From Saprospiraceae bacterium (lineage in GTDB: Bacteria; Bacteroidota; Bacteroidia; Chitinophagales; Saprospiraceae): a stretch of 64,000 bases of DNA. The position numbers were made by a program, and so were the translations under genes. Under the pieces are notes generated by a model. It was not told where the DNA came from. It saw nothing but the letters and a program-made list of their open reading frames with translations, and did no database searches. Location of the stretch: contig JALHOZ010000003.1 of assembly GCA_022842725.1 (NCBI GenBank), forward strand, positions 159,840 through 223,839. Direction: 5' to 3'. The number at the start of each line of letters is the position of its first letter. The first letter of the stretch is position 1. Shown one piece after another: positions 19,038 to 28,075 of the stretch.

Positions 19038-20021
19038 TCAGTCAAAAGACTGATTATCTTGTTGTGCTCTTTTTACCAGTTCTCTGTATTCTTTGGGTGA
19101 CAGGCCGTCAAGTACATAGTCAATAGGATTGACTGCATTACCGTTTATCCATATCTCATAATGAAGATGTGGAGCCGTAGATGTTCCTGTACTTCCTACC
19201 AAACCGATTTTTTGACCTTTTTTAACTCTTTCTCCCTGCTTAACGGTAATTGTATTCATGTGGGCATAAAGCGTTTTATATCCATAACCATGATCAATTA
19301 ATACATGTTTGCCGTATCCGCCGCCAACTTTGTTTATACTGACCACTTTGCCGTCACCTGTTGCCTGAATATCCGTGCCTTTAGGAGCTGTAAAATCCAT
19401 ACCTTTATGAAACCGTCTTATTTTATGAATAGGATGAATCCTCATTCCAAATCCGGATAAAAACTTAACGCCCTTTTGTAACTCATCTTCTTTTACCGGC
19501 TTAATCGAAGGTATACTCGACAACTTTTTTTCTTTATTTAACGCCAATCCATATAAACTGTCTAATGACAATTTTTGAATCTCCATCTTAAGTTTTAGTT
19601 GGTCCGCCTTTATGTGTGCCTCCTTTATTGCCTTGCCTGAATCCTCCATATTATCAAGGTACTGATACTTGTCGTGACCCCCGATACCGCCTTGCCAATA
19701 TGACTCATCCATAGGTTTAACACCAAAAATCATTCTGTGGACTTCGCTATCTTTCTCGTGCAGACCTTCCAGTTTTTGAGAAATAACATTAACTTTTTTA
19801 CCCAGATTAGCCACCTGAAACTTATACATTTCGTTTTCTTTGGTCAAAATTTGTTCTTTTGGTGTCGGATAAAACTTATATGCCAAAACGAACATTATGA
19901 CTGAAGTAAAGATAATGGCGGAAATAAACTGGACGCTCCTTTTTACTTTTTCTTTAGGAGATAATTTATATTTTTCATATTGTAAGGTGTGCGGATTGTA
20001 AATATACTTTTCGTTTTTCAT
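19038..20021 (-). CDS. M23 family metallopeptidase (membrane-anchored)
   Basis: A 327-residue cell-wall endopeptidase-like protein. A basic cytoplasmic N-terminus leads into one transmembrane segment (FISAIIFTSVIMFVLAYKF), then a coiled-coil-like region (about 55-165), then a LytM/M23 domain. Zinc ligands are visible in FHKGMDF (His and Asp) and HLHYE, with a third His in TLYAHMN. All ligands are present, so it is probably active on peptidoglycan cross-bridges, or may regulate another hydrolase. A second M23 gene with similar layout lies at 50799-51605. Confidence 0.92.
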   Translation of the reverse strand: MKNEKYIYNPHTLQYEKYKLSPKEKVKRSVQFISAIIFTSVIMFVLAYKFYPTPKEQILTKENEMYKFQVANLGKKVNVISQKLEGLHEKDSEVHRMIFGVKPMDESYWQGGIGGHDKYQYLDNMEDSGKAIKEAHIKADQLKLKMEIQKLSLDSLYGLALNKEKKLSSIPSIKPVKEDELQKGVKFLSGFGMRIHPIHKIRRFHKGMDFTAPKGTDIQATGDGKVVSINKVGGGYGKHVLIDHGYGYKTLYAHMNTITVKQGERVKKGQKIGLVGSTGTSTAPHLHYEIWINGNAVNPIDYVLDGLSPKEYRELVKRAQQDNQSFD

Positions 20022-20552
20022 ACTCTACCTGGTAAATTGACTGTATTGAGGTTTAACGTAAATGACTGCATTTTTTAAGAAAACTTTTTAAAATGTACGA
20101 TGAATACTAATCTCTTGCTCAGAAACAAAAGAAAGTTTTACCTTATTCTTTTCCGGCAATCACGGCTTCATTTTGATTTTTAAATACATCCTTTGAGGAA
20201 TATTTAAACAAATGAAATCATCCTGATAATAACCAAATACGTTCGAGGGTGTCGATAATTAAGTGTAAAGATAGAAAAGGTATCCGTTTCAGCCAATATT
20301 TTGTGCCAATATTTTCATTTTTTTTATATTATAATTATAAATATATAAATCGTTCAATGTGTTGTTGTTTGAAATTTATTCTAATAAAATGCACCTATAT
20401 TGTTGTTTAGCTTACAACTATATATGTTATAAATATTTTATGCAATAAAGTTTTGCGAAATAAGCTCTTCAAAGTCAATAATAAAATTAATAATAACTTA
20501 ATACCCGTTGAAAATTATTTTTACCATCTTTGCCGGTTCAAACGAAACAATC
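20022..20552. other. Intergenic region between divergent M23 and PiT genes
   Basis: About 530 bases of very AT-rich sequence with no convincing coding frame. It must contain two divergent promoters, but no clear TAnnTTTG element was found close to either start. A short extension of the PiT frame to a TTG at 20508 is treated as noncoding. Confidence 0.6.
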
Positions 20553-23042
20553 ATGGAGCCATTCATTTACATTGGTTTAGCGATACTTTTAGTTCTTGGA
20601 ATTTTTGATATCTTTGTAGGTGTCGGTAATGATGCTGTCAATTTTATGAATTCAGCCATTGGATCAAAAGCGGCCAAATTCAAAACCATTTTATGGATTG
20701 CCACTGTTGGTTTAATTTTTGGGGCCGTTTCATCAGCCGGAATGATGGAAATTGCCAGAATGGGCATTTTTAATCCACAATATTTTTCGTTTGAAAATGT
20801 TATGGTCATCTTTTTGGCCGTCATGCTGACAGATATTGTATTATTAGACGCATTTAACACCATCGGATTTCCTACCTCAACAACAGTGTCGGTAGTATTC
20901 GAATTGCTTGGTGCATCCATCGTGGTCGCAGGGTTTACCATTGTACAAAATGATCTGCCCATGAACTACCTTTTTAATATTGATGATGTCTCTCAAAAAG
21001 TGATTGGTTATCTCAATTGGAGTAAAACCAAAACCATAATATCCGGAATTCTGATTTCTGTATTTCTCGCTTTTACGGTAGGGGGAATTGTGATGTGGTT
21101 TTCAAGAATTCTTTTTAGTTTTCAATACCACAAAAAATTAAAAATTACCGGTGTCATTTGGGCATCTGTTGCGATGTTATCTATGGGATATTTTTTAATT
21201 TATAAAGGATTAAAATCAACTTATTCAACCGAAAAAGTTACGCAAAGTGAAATCATCGATTATTATAATTCCGTAAATCCGGGCAAAAAGGAAGTATTAA
21301 ACTTTGATGATAATATCATTATTAAAAATGTAAAAGGAGAAGAGATGTCCTTTACATATAAAGAAACGCTTCCCGAAACAAACGAAAAGGTGTATACCGT
21401 ATTTTTTGGCTCACCTGAAATAAAAAAAATTATAGAAACTATTCAGGATAACATGATTATATTCCTAAGTGCCTTGTTTTTGGCGTCCCTTCTGTTTTTT
21501 GTCATTTACGAAAGGAGGGGCGGTAATCCTCTCAAAATTGTTGTTTTCGCAGGTATTTTCAGTCTTGCCATGGCATTTGCAGGAAATGATTTGGTCAACT
21601 TTATTGGGGTCCCTTTTGCCGGCTTCCAGGCCTATGACCTTTATAACGCTGCCAATCTTAGTGCCGGAGGTAATTTATCTCCTGAAAGTTATATGATGGT
21701 CGGATTAAAATTCCCGTTACAGACACCGCATTTATATCTATTATTAGCTGGATTTTTTATGGTCCTTGCTCTATGGTTTTCTAAAAAAATTAAAACTGTT
21801 TCTGATACGGAAGTTAAACTTGCTTCGCAAGATGAGACTGCAGAAAAATTTCGTTCAAATATCTTGTCCAGAAGTATCGTTGAGTTTAGCGTAAAACTTT
21901 CCGGAACATTCAGCAAGATTTTACCTACTCCATTAAAAGAAAAAATTAATAAACAATTTACACCTTTGGTTGCTGCGGACGACGCTGACGCTCCTGCATT
22001 TGACCTTGTCAGAGCTTCTGTAAACATGGCAGTAGCCAGTATGCTTATTGCTTTAGGTACTTCTTTGAAACTTCCCCTCTCTACAACCTATGTTACATTT
22101 ATGGTTGCTATGGGATCCTCTTTGGCTGACCGCGCCTGGGGAAGAGAGTCCGCTTCCTACAGAATTGCCGGTGTTTTCAGTGTCATCGGAGGCTGGTTTT
22201 TTACCGCATTTTCTGCCTTTTTTACGTCTGCCATTTTAGCTCTTGTTCTGATTAACTTTAAACTTTTCGGTCTTATTTTTATCGCAGCAATGGTGTGTCT
22301 TTTTATATTGTACACACACATTATTCATAAAAGAGAACGTTTAAAAAAATTACAATCTGAAGAAGTCACCAATTCCATCGATCTGACAACCGATAAAGCT
22401 TTGTCTAAAACGGCCAATCAACTTGCTTCAAGTCTTCGGAACATAGGAGATGCTTATTCCATCTCTATCGATGGACTTTTAACGGAAAATAAAGATAAAA
22501 TTAAAAACGGGCATCAGATTTATATGAATCTGAAATCGTATTACTCCGATATAAAAAATAATCTGTTTAAAGCTGTTAAAAAGTCCAAACTTACTGAAAA
22601 ACAAACAGCACAATTGTATATCTTAAGTAATGACATGATGCAGGACATTCTACAGTCTCTTGAACTCATCATCATGGCATGCGATAATCATGTTAAAAAT
22701 TCACACAAACCTCTTTCTGAATTACAGGCTGAAAGCCTCAGAAAAATTGAACATGATTTGTTACTATACCTGCACAATATAGCAGAATATCTTGAAGGTC
22801 ATGAGTTCGGAACCATCAATGATCTTAAAAATGTGAAACGTTCTCTTTTTGATAATATTGAACTTTCATTGTCCCGACAAGTAGAAGGTGTCAACCAAAA
22901 AGCCTACGGCTTTAAAAATACAGATCTTGTTATGTGCCTTCTTCTCGAGACTAAAGACCTCATCGCCATTTCAGTCAGGTTTTCAAAATTACTTCACCGA
23001 CTGATTAAAGGAGAAAGTCCTTTAGGTAACAGGGATAAGTAA
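20553..23042 (+). CDS. Inorganic phosphate transporter (PiT family) with PhoU-like C-terminal domain
   Basis: A low-affinity phosphate permease. The ATG at 20553 starts at MEPFIYIGLAILLVLG and gives 829 residues. The two family half-sites are present: GVGNDAVNFMNSAIGSKAA near the N-terminus and AGNDLVNFIGVPFAGFQA in the middle, with STTVSVVFELLGAS and LSTTYVTFMVAMGSSLADRAWGRES. A soluble insertion of about 80 residues separates membrane blocks around residues 215-295. The last 200 residues are helical and PhoU-like, while many PiT proteins have only 400-500 residues. It has no pst or pho neighbours. Confidence 0.9.
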   Translation: MEPFIYIGLAILLVLGIFDIFVGVGNDAVNFMNSAIGSKAAKFKTILWIATVGLIFGAVSSAGMMEIARMGIFNPQYFSFENVMVIFLAVMLTDIVLLDAFNTIGFPTSTTVSVVFELLGASIVVAGFTIVQNDLPMNYLFNIDDVSQKVIGYLNWSKTKTIISGILISVFLAFTVGGIVMWFSRILFSFQYHKKLKITGVIWASVAMLSMGYFLIYKGLKSTYSTEKVTQSEIIDYYNSVNPGKKEVLNFDDNIIIKNVKGEEMSFTYKETLPETNEKVYTVFFGSPEIKKIIETIQDNMIIFLSALFLASLLFFVIYERRGGNPLKIVVFAGIFSLAMAFAGNDLVNFIGVPFAGFQAYDLYNAANLSAGGNLSPESYMMVGLKFPLQTPHLYLLLAGFFMVLALWFSKKIKTVSDTEVKLASQDETAEKFRSNILSRSIVEFSVKLSGTFSKILPTPLKEKINKQFTPLVAADDADAPAFDLVRASVNMAVASMLIALGTSLKLPLSTTYVTFMVAMGSSLADRAWGRESASYRIAGVFSVIGGWFFTAFSAFFTSAILALVLINFKLFGLIFIAAMVCLFILYTHIIHKRERLKKLQSEEVTNSIDLTTDKALSKTANQLASSLRNIGDAYSISIDGLLTENKDKIKNGHQIYMNLKSYYSDIKNNLFKAVKKSKLTEKQTAQLYILSNDMMQDILQSLELIIMACDNHVKNSHKPLSELQAESLRKIEHDLLLYLHNIAEYLEGHEFGTINDLKNVKRSLFDNIELSLSRQVEGVNQKAYGFKNTDLVMCLLLETKDLIAISVRFSKLLHRLIKGESPLGNRDK

Positions 23043-23136
23043 TACATAATCTATGCCTTGCCGACGTTCTTTGATCGTCGCATTTACGTTATTGGAGAAT
23101 ATTCTGATCTCTGGCTCTTAATTGATAGATAATCAT

Positions 23137-23144
23137 TACCTTTG
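23137..23144 (+). promoter_or_regulatory. Bacteroidota -7 element TACCTTTG
   Basis: TACCTTTG matches TAnnTTTG 33 bases before the TTG start of the CvfB-like gene at 23178. Confidence 0.5.
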
Positions 23145-23177
23145 ATGTAGTTTTTATCACCTTTACTATTCTGAATT

Positions 23178-24008
23178 TTGGCAACATTAGGAAAAACAAA
23201 TCAACTCCGCATAGTTAAAAAAGTCGATTTTGGACTTTACCTTGATGGTGGTCCCTTGGGAGAAATATTGCTACCCAAACGTTATGTTTCACAGGAAATG
23301 AATATTGAGGATGTTATTTCTGTTTTTGTTTATTTGGATGGGGAAGAACGATATATAGCCACTACGGACATACCAAAAGCAGAAGTTGGTCAGGTAGCAT
23401 TTCTGAAAGTCCGTTCTATAGAAAAAGTCGGTGCCTTTTTGGAATGGGGAATAATGAAAGATATTCTCGTGCCCTTTAGTGAGCAAAAAATCAAAATGGA
23501 GGTTGGTAAATATTATGCCGTATTCCTCTACATTGATAAAATCACTGATAGAATTACAGCTACCATGAAATTAGAAAAATTTATTCATAAAACAGACTCT
23601 GCCTATAATACGGGTCAGTCTGTTCATGGTTTAGTAGTTCAAATTACAGATCTTGCATATAAGATTGTGATAAATCATGCGCATTTTGGTCTTCTTTACA
23701 AGAACGAAGTGTTCAAACCTCTGATGATAGGTCAGAAGATTGATTGTTTTATTAAAAAAGTTCGTCCTGACGGTAAAATTGATCTGTCAGCAGAAGTTCA
23801 GGGATTTCAGAAATTGGACGCTGTTTCCCAAAAAATTTGGGACAAACTGGTATATGAAGGCGGCTTTTTACCTTATCATGATAAAACGGACGCTGAAGTT
23901 ATTTACCGTCATTTTGGTCTAAGCAAAAAAGTGTTCAAAGCGGCAATAGGCACTTTATACAAAGAAAGAAAAATATTAATCTTGCCAAACGGCATAAAAT
24001 CTATTTAA
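23178..24008 (+). CDS. CvfB-like S1 RNA-binding protein
   Basis: A 276-residue protein of the CvfB/YitL family. It opens with GKTNQLRIVKKVDFGLYLDG and EILLPKRYV, the typical first S1-like domain, followed by two further S1/OB domains (VGAFLEWGIMKDILVPFSEQ; LVVQITDLAYKIVINHAHFGLLY) and a C-terminal winged helix (YRHFGLSKKVFKAAIGTLYKERKI). These proteins bind RNA and influence gene expression; targets here are unknown. Translation starts at TTG 23178, as no in-frame ATG lies near the conserved N-terminus. Confidence 0.9.
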   Translation: MATLGKTNQLRIVKKVDFGLYLDGGPLGEILLPKRYVSQEMNIEDVISVFVYLDGEERYIATTDIPKAEVGQVAFLKVRSIEKVGAFLEWGIMKDILVPFSEQKIKMEVGKYYAVFLYIDKITDRITATMKLEKFIHKTDSAYNTGQSVHGLVVQITDLAYKIVINHAHFGLLYKNEVFKPLMIGQKIDCFIKKVRPDGKIDLSAEVQGFQKLDAVSQKIWDKLVYEGGFLPYHDKTDAEVIYRHFGLSKKVFKAAIGTLYKERKILILPNGIKSI

Positions 24009-24090
24009 CTTCAAAATCATACTATTTTTGGCTGTCTTTGATTACCCATTTTGATAAAGTTGGTTATGATAAAAAGATACAAAATGTGTA

Positions 24091-24126
24091 CATAACTCAG
24101 TATCCTCTAAGAGTTAATGAGTTATG
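24091..24126. repeat. 8-bp inverted repeat between convergent genes
   Basis: CATAACTC (24091-24098) and GAGTTATG (24119-24126) could form a weak hairpin with a 20-base loop between the convergent CvfB-like and collagen-like genes. No good T run follows on either strand, so a terminator role is uncertain. Confidence 0.3.
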
Positions 24127-24149
24127 ATACACTTTCCTTTTTATAAAAC

Positions 24150-25766
24150 TTATTTAATCCGATTGACTTTTTGTTCCGTTGACGGCTGCATGGTTTCATC
24201 AGCTCTGATCACCTGATAGTTTTCAAATCCTTTCCTTACGGCTTTTACTTCCCAATCAAAGCTGAAATTTCCATTTCCCTGCTTTAATTCTTTTACCATA
24301 AAACCATTGGCTTTTTTCTCAACTACAGCAAGTCCGTAAGTATCGGTTGAATGTGGCGTCAATAATACCGTTACCGTTTGGGTATTGGCTACCCATTGAT
24401 AATGTTCTGAATATGCCACAAAAACTTCTCCGTTTTTAAGTGTAGCTGTACCCCTTTCATAGGCAGCAGCTTCTGGTCCTTCGATTGATGCATACCAAAT
24501 GCCGGAGTTGTTTTGTGTAGGATGATCCATTCTGAAGTTTTTGATATCGGCAAATATCTGACCCTGACCCGATGAGTTCACATACATTCCTGATTTTATA
24601 TTCCCATTAGCATCAGCAACACCAAGATAACCGTTATTTGCATAATTATTCAGATTGGAACCAATAACATTAATATACCCGTTTAAACCATATAATCTGG
24701 ATAAACCAGCTCCCTGATCTCCTATCGTCATATCAGACTGAAAATATCCCTCCTCATCTCCCACACCTATATAACCTTTGTTTGCATTATTAAACCTGGT
24801 TGAAAAGTGAATATTGGTACTACCGTTTGGACCGTAAAAATCAGCGGTACCATAACCCACGGGAGCAATACCCATATCTATTTTGGCATTTCCAGCCATA
24901 TCAAACATAGAGAAAAGCGGCAAATTAGGTTCAGCTGTCGTGTATGAAAGTAAAAAATTGGGATTCCCGTTTTGGCCGTTTATTTTTAAAAAACCAAGAT
25001 CCGACAAAACAGCGACTTCTTCACCTGCCGGGGCACTGACTTTTACATCTCCCCTTACTTCCAAAGATGCTGAAGGATTATTTGTGCCAATACCTACACT
25101 GCCTTCATTGTAATAAACCGAAGGTCCGTTTTTTACCCAATAACTGTCGCCCGCAGGACCCTGTAAACCCTGATCTCCTTTTTCTCCTTTAAGTCCCTGA
25201 AGGCCGACATCCCCTTTCAATCCTTGTAAACCCATGGGGCCTTGCGGACCTGTTGGTCCCTGATTTCCTTGCAATCCCTGCGGACCTTGCAATCCCTGAG
25301 GGCCGACATCACCCTTCAATCCCTGGATTCCCTGATCTCCTTTTTCTCCTTTAGGTCCCTGTGGACCGGGTTGGCTATTGGATGCATATAAGGCATATGG
25401 AACACTCATCAATTCATTGGTGCCGGTTATACTATAATCCGAACCTCCGTTTGGATCTGTTTCCGTCTTAATATAAAAAGTCCCCTCTGACCAATCTATT
25501 GATTGTATGTTTCCCAAAATTGTCAGTCCTCCGCCGATAGCAAGGGTTATTAAACCATTTTCATTGGTTTGCGGGTTATGTCTTTCTACAAATACAGGAG
25601 TTTCACCTTGTAAAATCTGTATTCGCATTGCTACCGACTTGCTTTTTATCAGATTTCCCTGATTATCCCGGATTACAGCCTGATAATTCATTTTTGATGG
25701 TGGCTGTGCTTCAGAGGAAAGTACCCAAAAAAACATCATCATGATTATGTAAAAAAGGTTTTTCAT
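24150..25766 (-). CDS. Collagen-like repeat surface protein
   Basis: A 538-residue secreted protein. A signal peptide (IIMMMFFWVLSSEAQ) precedes an N-terminal domain (PPSKMNYQAVIRDNQGNLI) found in many Bacteroidota surface proteins. A Gly-X-Y collagen-like tract covers about residues 130-212 (GPKGEKGDQGIQGLKGD and similar), then a coiled, tail-fibre-like beta region with repeated SVGIGTNNPSASLEVRGD and GYIGVGDEEGY phrases. The C-terminal domain contains SIEGPEAAAYERGTATLKNG. The protein probably forms a trimeric fibre. It starts two bases after the T9SS-tagged gene, so the two are cotranslated. Confidence 0.85.
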   Translation of the reverse strand: MKNLFYIIMMMFFWVLSSEAQPPSKMNYQAVIRDNQGNLIKSKSVAMRIQILQGETPVFVERHNPQTNENGLITLAIGGGLTILGNIQSIDWSEGTFYIKTETDPNGGSDYSITGTNELMSVPYALYASNSQPGPQGPKGEKGDQGIQGLKGDVGPQGLQGPQGLQGNQGPTGPQGPMGLQGLKGDVGLQGLKGEKGDQGLQGPAGDSYWVKNGPSVYYNEGSVGIGTNNPSASLEVRGDVKVSAPAGEEVAVLSDLGFLKINGQNGNPNFLLSYTTAEPNLPLFSMFDMAGNAKIDMGIAPVGYGTADFYGPNGSTNIHFSTRFNNANKGYIGVGDEEGYFQSDMTIGDQGAGLSRLYGLNGYINVIGSNLNNYANNGYLGVADANGNIKSGMYVNSSGQGQIFADIKNFRMDHPTQNNSGIWYASIEGPEAAAYERGTATLKNGEVFVAYSEHYQWVANTQTVTVLLTPHSTDTYGLAVVEKKANGFMVKELKQGNGNFSFDWEVKAVRKGFENYQVIRADETMQPSTEQKVNRIK

Positions 25767-25768
25767 GT

Positions 25769-26242
25769 TTATTGTTTTATGACTTTATATGTTTTAACAA
25801 TATTGTTGTCTTTGTAAATTACTAAAAGAAATATGTTGCCTGAATACTTCTGCAGAGGTACTACCGTTTCTTCCTGATCAATTTTTTGATCTTCCAACCA
25901 TTTACCATCTATGGAATAAAGTGTATATGAAAAGTCTTTTACATTGTTTTCCACTTTTAACAGAACAAAATCCTGCGTAGGGTTTGGAAATAGTAAAACC
26001 GATGATTTGAAATTATCAGCAACACTCACAATAAATATTTCGTAAGGTTGCTGAATTCCTTCATTGATCTTACCTGCGTTTTCAGTCCAATGATTATAAA
26101 AAACCTGACCTATCGTCGAACTTACACTTCCGCCTGTTGACACAGCATCAAATCCGGATGCAGAAAAACCCGCCTGAGCTATTAAAAATCCGGAAAGCCG
26201 AAACCACAAAAATAAAGTTATAAAAAAGCCAAACCTGTTCAT
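25769..26242 (-). CDS. Small secreted protein with T9SS sorting domain
   Basis: A 157-residue protein with a signal peptide (FFITLFLWFRLSGFLIAQ). A short N-terminal part follows (ASGFDAVSTGGSVSSTIGQVFYNHWTENAGKINEGIQQPYEI), a phrase pattern seen in many T9SS-tagged proteins. The remaining half is the sorting domain (VLLFPNPTQDFVLLKVEN ... FLLVIYKDN). Almost the whole protein is export and anchoring signal, so it may act with the collagen-like protein encoded two bases downstream. Confidence 0.85.
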   Translation of the reverse strand: MNRFGFFITLFLWFRLSGFLIAQAGFSASGFDAVSTGGSVSSTIGQVFYNHWTENAGKINEGIQQPYEIFIVSVADNFKSSVLLFPNPTQDFVLLKVENNVKDFSYTLYSIDGKWLEDQKIDQEETVVPLQKYSGNIFLLVIYKDNNIVKTYKVIKQ

Positions 26243-26259
26243 ACCTTATTGATTTTATA

Positions 26260-26267
26260 CAAAATTA
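26260..26267 (-). promoter_or_regulatory. Bacteroidota -7 element (TAATTTTG, minus)
   Basis: The minus strand reads TAATTTTG, 17 bases before the ATG at 26242. Confidence 0.5.
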
Positions 26268-26392
26268 GTTAGGTTTCAGGCAAAATACAATGATTTTAAT
26301 CACAGAAAGTACATGATTTTTAATACTTTGGGTTTTCTGTCCAAAAGCTGGTTTGTCCTTATGAATAAAACTTTAGAGCTCTGGTTGCTGAT

Positions 26393-27304
26393 TTATTTTT
26401 TTGCCAATGGGTGAAATTGTAATAAAGTTTCCCTCAAATAATTCCGGTCTACATGTGTATAAATTTCTGTTGTCGTGATAGACTCATGACCTAACATTTC
26501 CTGAACGGCTCTTAAATCGGCTCCCCCTTCTACCAAATGTGTTGCAAAGGAATGCCTGAACGTGTGCGGGCTCACTGTTTTCATAATTCCAGCTAAGGTT
26601 ACCAGTTCTTTTACGATGGTGAACACCATAACACGGGAAAGACCTTTTCCGCGTCGGTTCAGAAACACAGTATCTTCGTGACCTTTGGCAATAAGAGGCA
26701 GATGTTTTCTTTCATGTTCAATGTAAAAAAATATGTCTTTCAGCGCTTTTTCTCCGACAGGAACCAATCTTTCTTTATTATTTTTTCCAATGACCTTCAA
26801 AAAACCCTGATCAGCATATATATTGGTCATCTGAAGTGTTATCAATTCACTCACCCTCAGTCCACAGGCATACAAAGTTTCTATCATTGCTTTATTTCTG
26901 TGTGCGTGCGGTAAACTCATGTCTATAGAACCAATAATATTTCTGATTTCTTCATAAGACAAAACATCGGGCAGCGTTCTTTTTAGTTTCGGACTTTCCA
27001 TGGCCGCTGAAGGATCGTCATGAATCAAATCCTCCATCAACATAAATTTATAAAATGCTCTGATGCCGGAAATTATTCTGGCCTGACTCTTTGCTTCCAA
27101 ACCCAGGGAATCAATATAATAAACAAAATCAACCAGATTTGATTCAGTCAAAGACTCCGGAGGTAAATCGATTTTTCTGTACAAAACAAACTCAAGCAAT
27201 TTACCAACATCTCTTATATAAGCCTCTACTGAATGTTTTGACAGCGATTTTTCCAATTGCAAATACGCTTTGAATGATTGGAGGGCAACTTTCCATGTAG
27301 TCAT
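26393..27304 (-). CDS. xerD: Tyrosine recombinase XerD-like
   Basis: A 303-residue site-specific recombinase that probably resolves chromosome dimers at dif. It has an N-terminal SAM-like core-binding domain (LQLEKSLSKHSVEAYIRDVGKLLEF) and a C-terminal catalytic domain. The catalytic residues are the Arg in ACGLRVSEL, the Lys in KVIGKNNKERLVP, HTFRHSFATH, a His in MLGHESI and the nucleophilic Tyr in EIYTHVD. Length and motifs fit housekeeping XerD/XerC rather than an island integrase. It is the second gene after a small lipoprotein (11-base gap). XerC versus XerD cannot be settled here. Confidence 0.9.
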   Translation of the reverse strand: MTTWKVALQSFKAYLQLEKSLSKHSVEAYIRDVGKLLEFVLYRKIDLPPESLTESNLVDFVYYIDSLGLEAKSQARIISGIRAFYKFMLMEDLIHDDPSAAMESPKLKRTLPDVLSYEEIRNIIGSIDMSLPHAHRNKAMIETLYACGLRVSELITLQMTNIYADQGFLKVIGKNNKERLVPVGEKALKDIFFYIEHERKHLPLIAKGHEDTVFLNRRGKGLSRVMVFTIVKELVTLAGIMKTVSPHTFRHSFATHLVEGGADLRAVQEMLGHESITTTEIYTHVDRNYLRETLLQFHPLAKK

Positions 27305-27315
27305 TTCTGTCTTTT

Positions 27316-27840
27316 TTAAAAAACGATGTAACTCATGTCTAATGTTGCTTCAATTGCATTCGGAACAAAGTTCCTGATAGTTAACCTTATTTCAATATCA
27401 ATATAATCTTCACTTAATATTTCTTTTAATTCTGCTGTCCCGCTTTGCATCTTGATTTCTTCATCAACGACAAACGGGACAAATTCTGAATAATACATTT
27501 CTTTTTTCAGTTTTCTGTCCTTTCTTGAAATAACAGTAATTGATATATCCTGAATAAAATCAAGATCCTGTCCTCCCTGCAGGGTCAGCATTTTGCCATA
27601 TGAAGCCTGAATACTTTTGACATCTTCAACATTCAGCCCGACATTATTTGAAAGGCGTGAAAAATCAGTATACACATTTTCCAATATAATGTAATGCGTA
27701 AGTAAGGTATTTAAACCGCTGGGAATAACAAATCGCGATTCAAACTGTCCTCTGAAAATAAAATTATCTTCCTTTCCACATTGAGAAAATAACAATAACG
27801 TTGTCGTTAAGAAGATAAAAATCCGTCTGTATCCTGTCAT
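27316..27840 (-). CDS. Predicted lipoprotein of unknown function
   Basis: A 174-residue protein with a hydrophobic signal ending LLFSQC, so Cys21 may be lipidated, though Gln before the Cys is atypical. The mature region is beta-rich and mostly charged (QFESRFVIPSGLNTLLTHYIILENVYTDF, LTIRNFVPNAIEATLDMSYIVF). No family is recognised. It lies 11 bases upstream of the XerD-like gene in the same direction. Confidence 0.65.
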   Translation of the reverse strand: MTGYRRIFIFLTTTLLLFSQCGKEDNFIFRGQFESRFVIPSGLNTLLTHYIILENVYTDFSRLSNNVGLNVEDVKSIQASYGKMLTLQGGQDLDFIQDISITVISRKDRKLKKEMYYSEFVPFVVDEEIKMQSGTAELKEILSEDYIDIEIRLTIRNFVPNAIEATLDMSYIVF

Positions 27841-28075
27841 AATTATTTGTTATTTCTATTAAACGTTATGAACAGCACAAAGATTATACAAATATTTTTT
27901 ATCTGAAGTCTTTTTGGGTTCAAGGCCGGTTAAATGGTAGTTTTGTTGTTTTTACTTTATGGAATGGTTATTAAAATCCGTTGACTTTTATACCTTTCAT
28001 GATTCAAACCCTGATTTTTATCCGGTCAGCAACGTTTTTTGATACAAATCCGGATTATTTTATTTCCTAAAACTA

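Noticed and set aside
26393..27304. Tyrosine recombinase as the integrase of a mobile element
   Set aside because: Length and motifs fit housekeeping XerC/XerD. No tRNA, att-like repeats or cargo genes are nearby.
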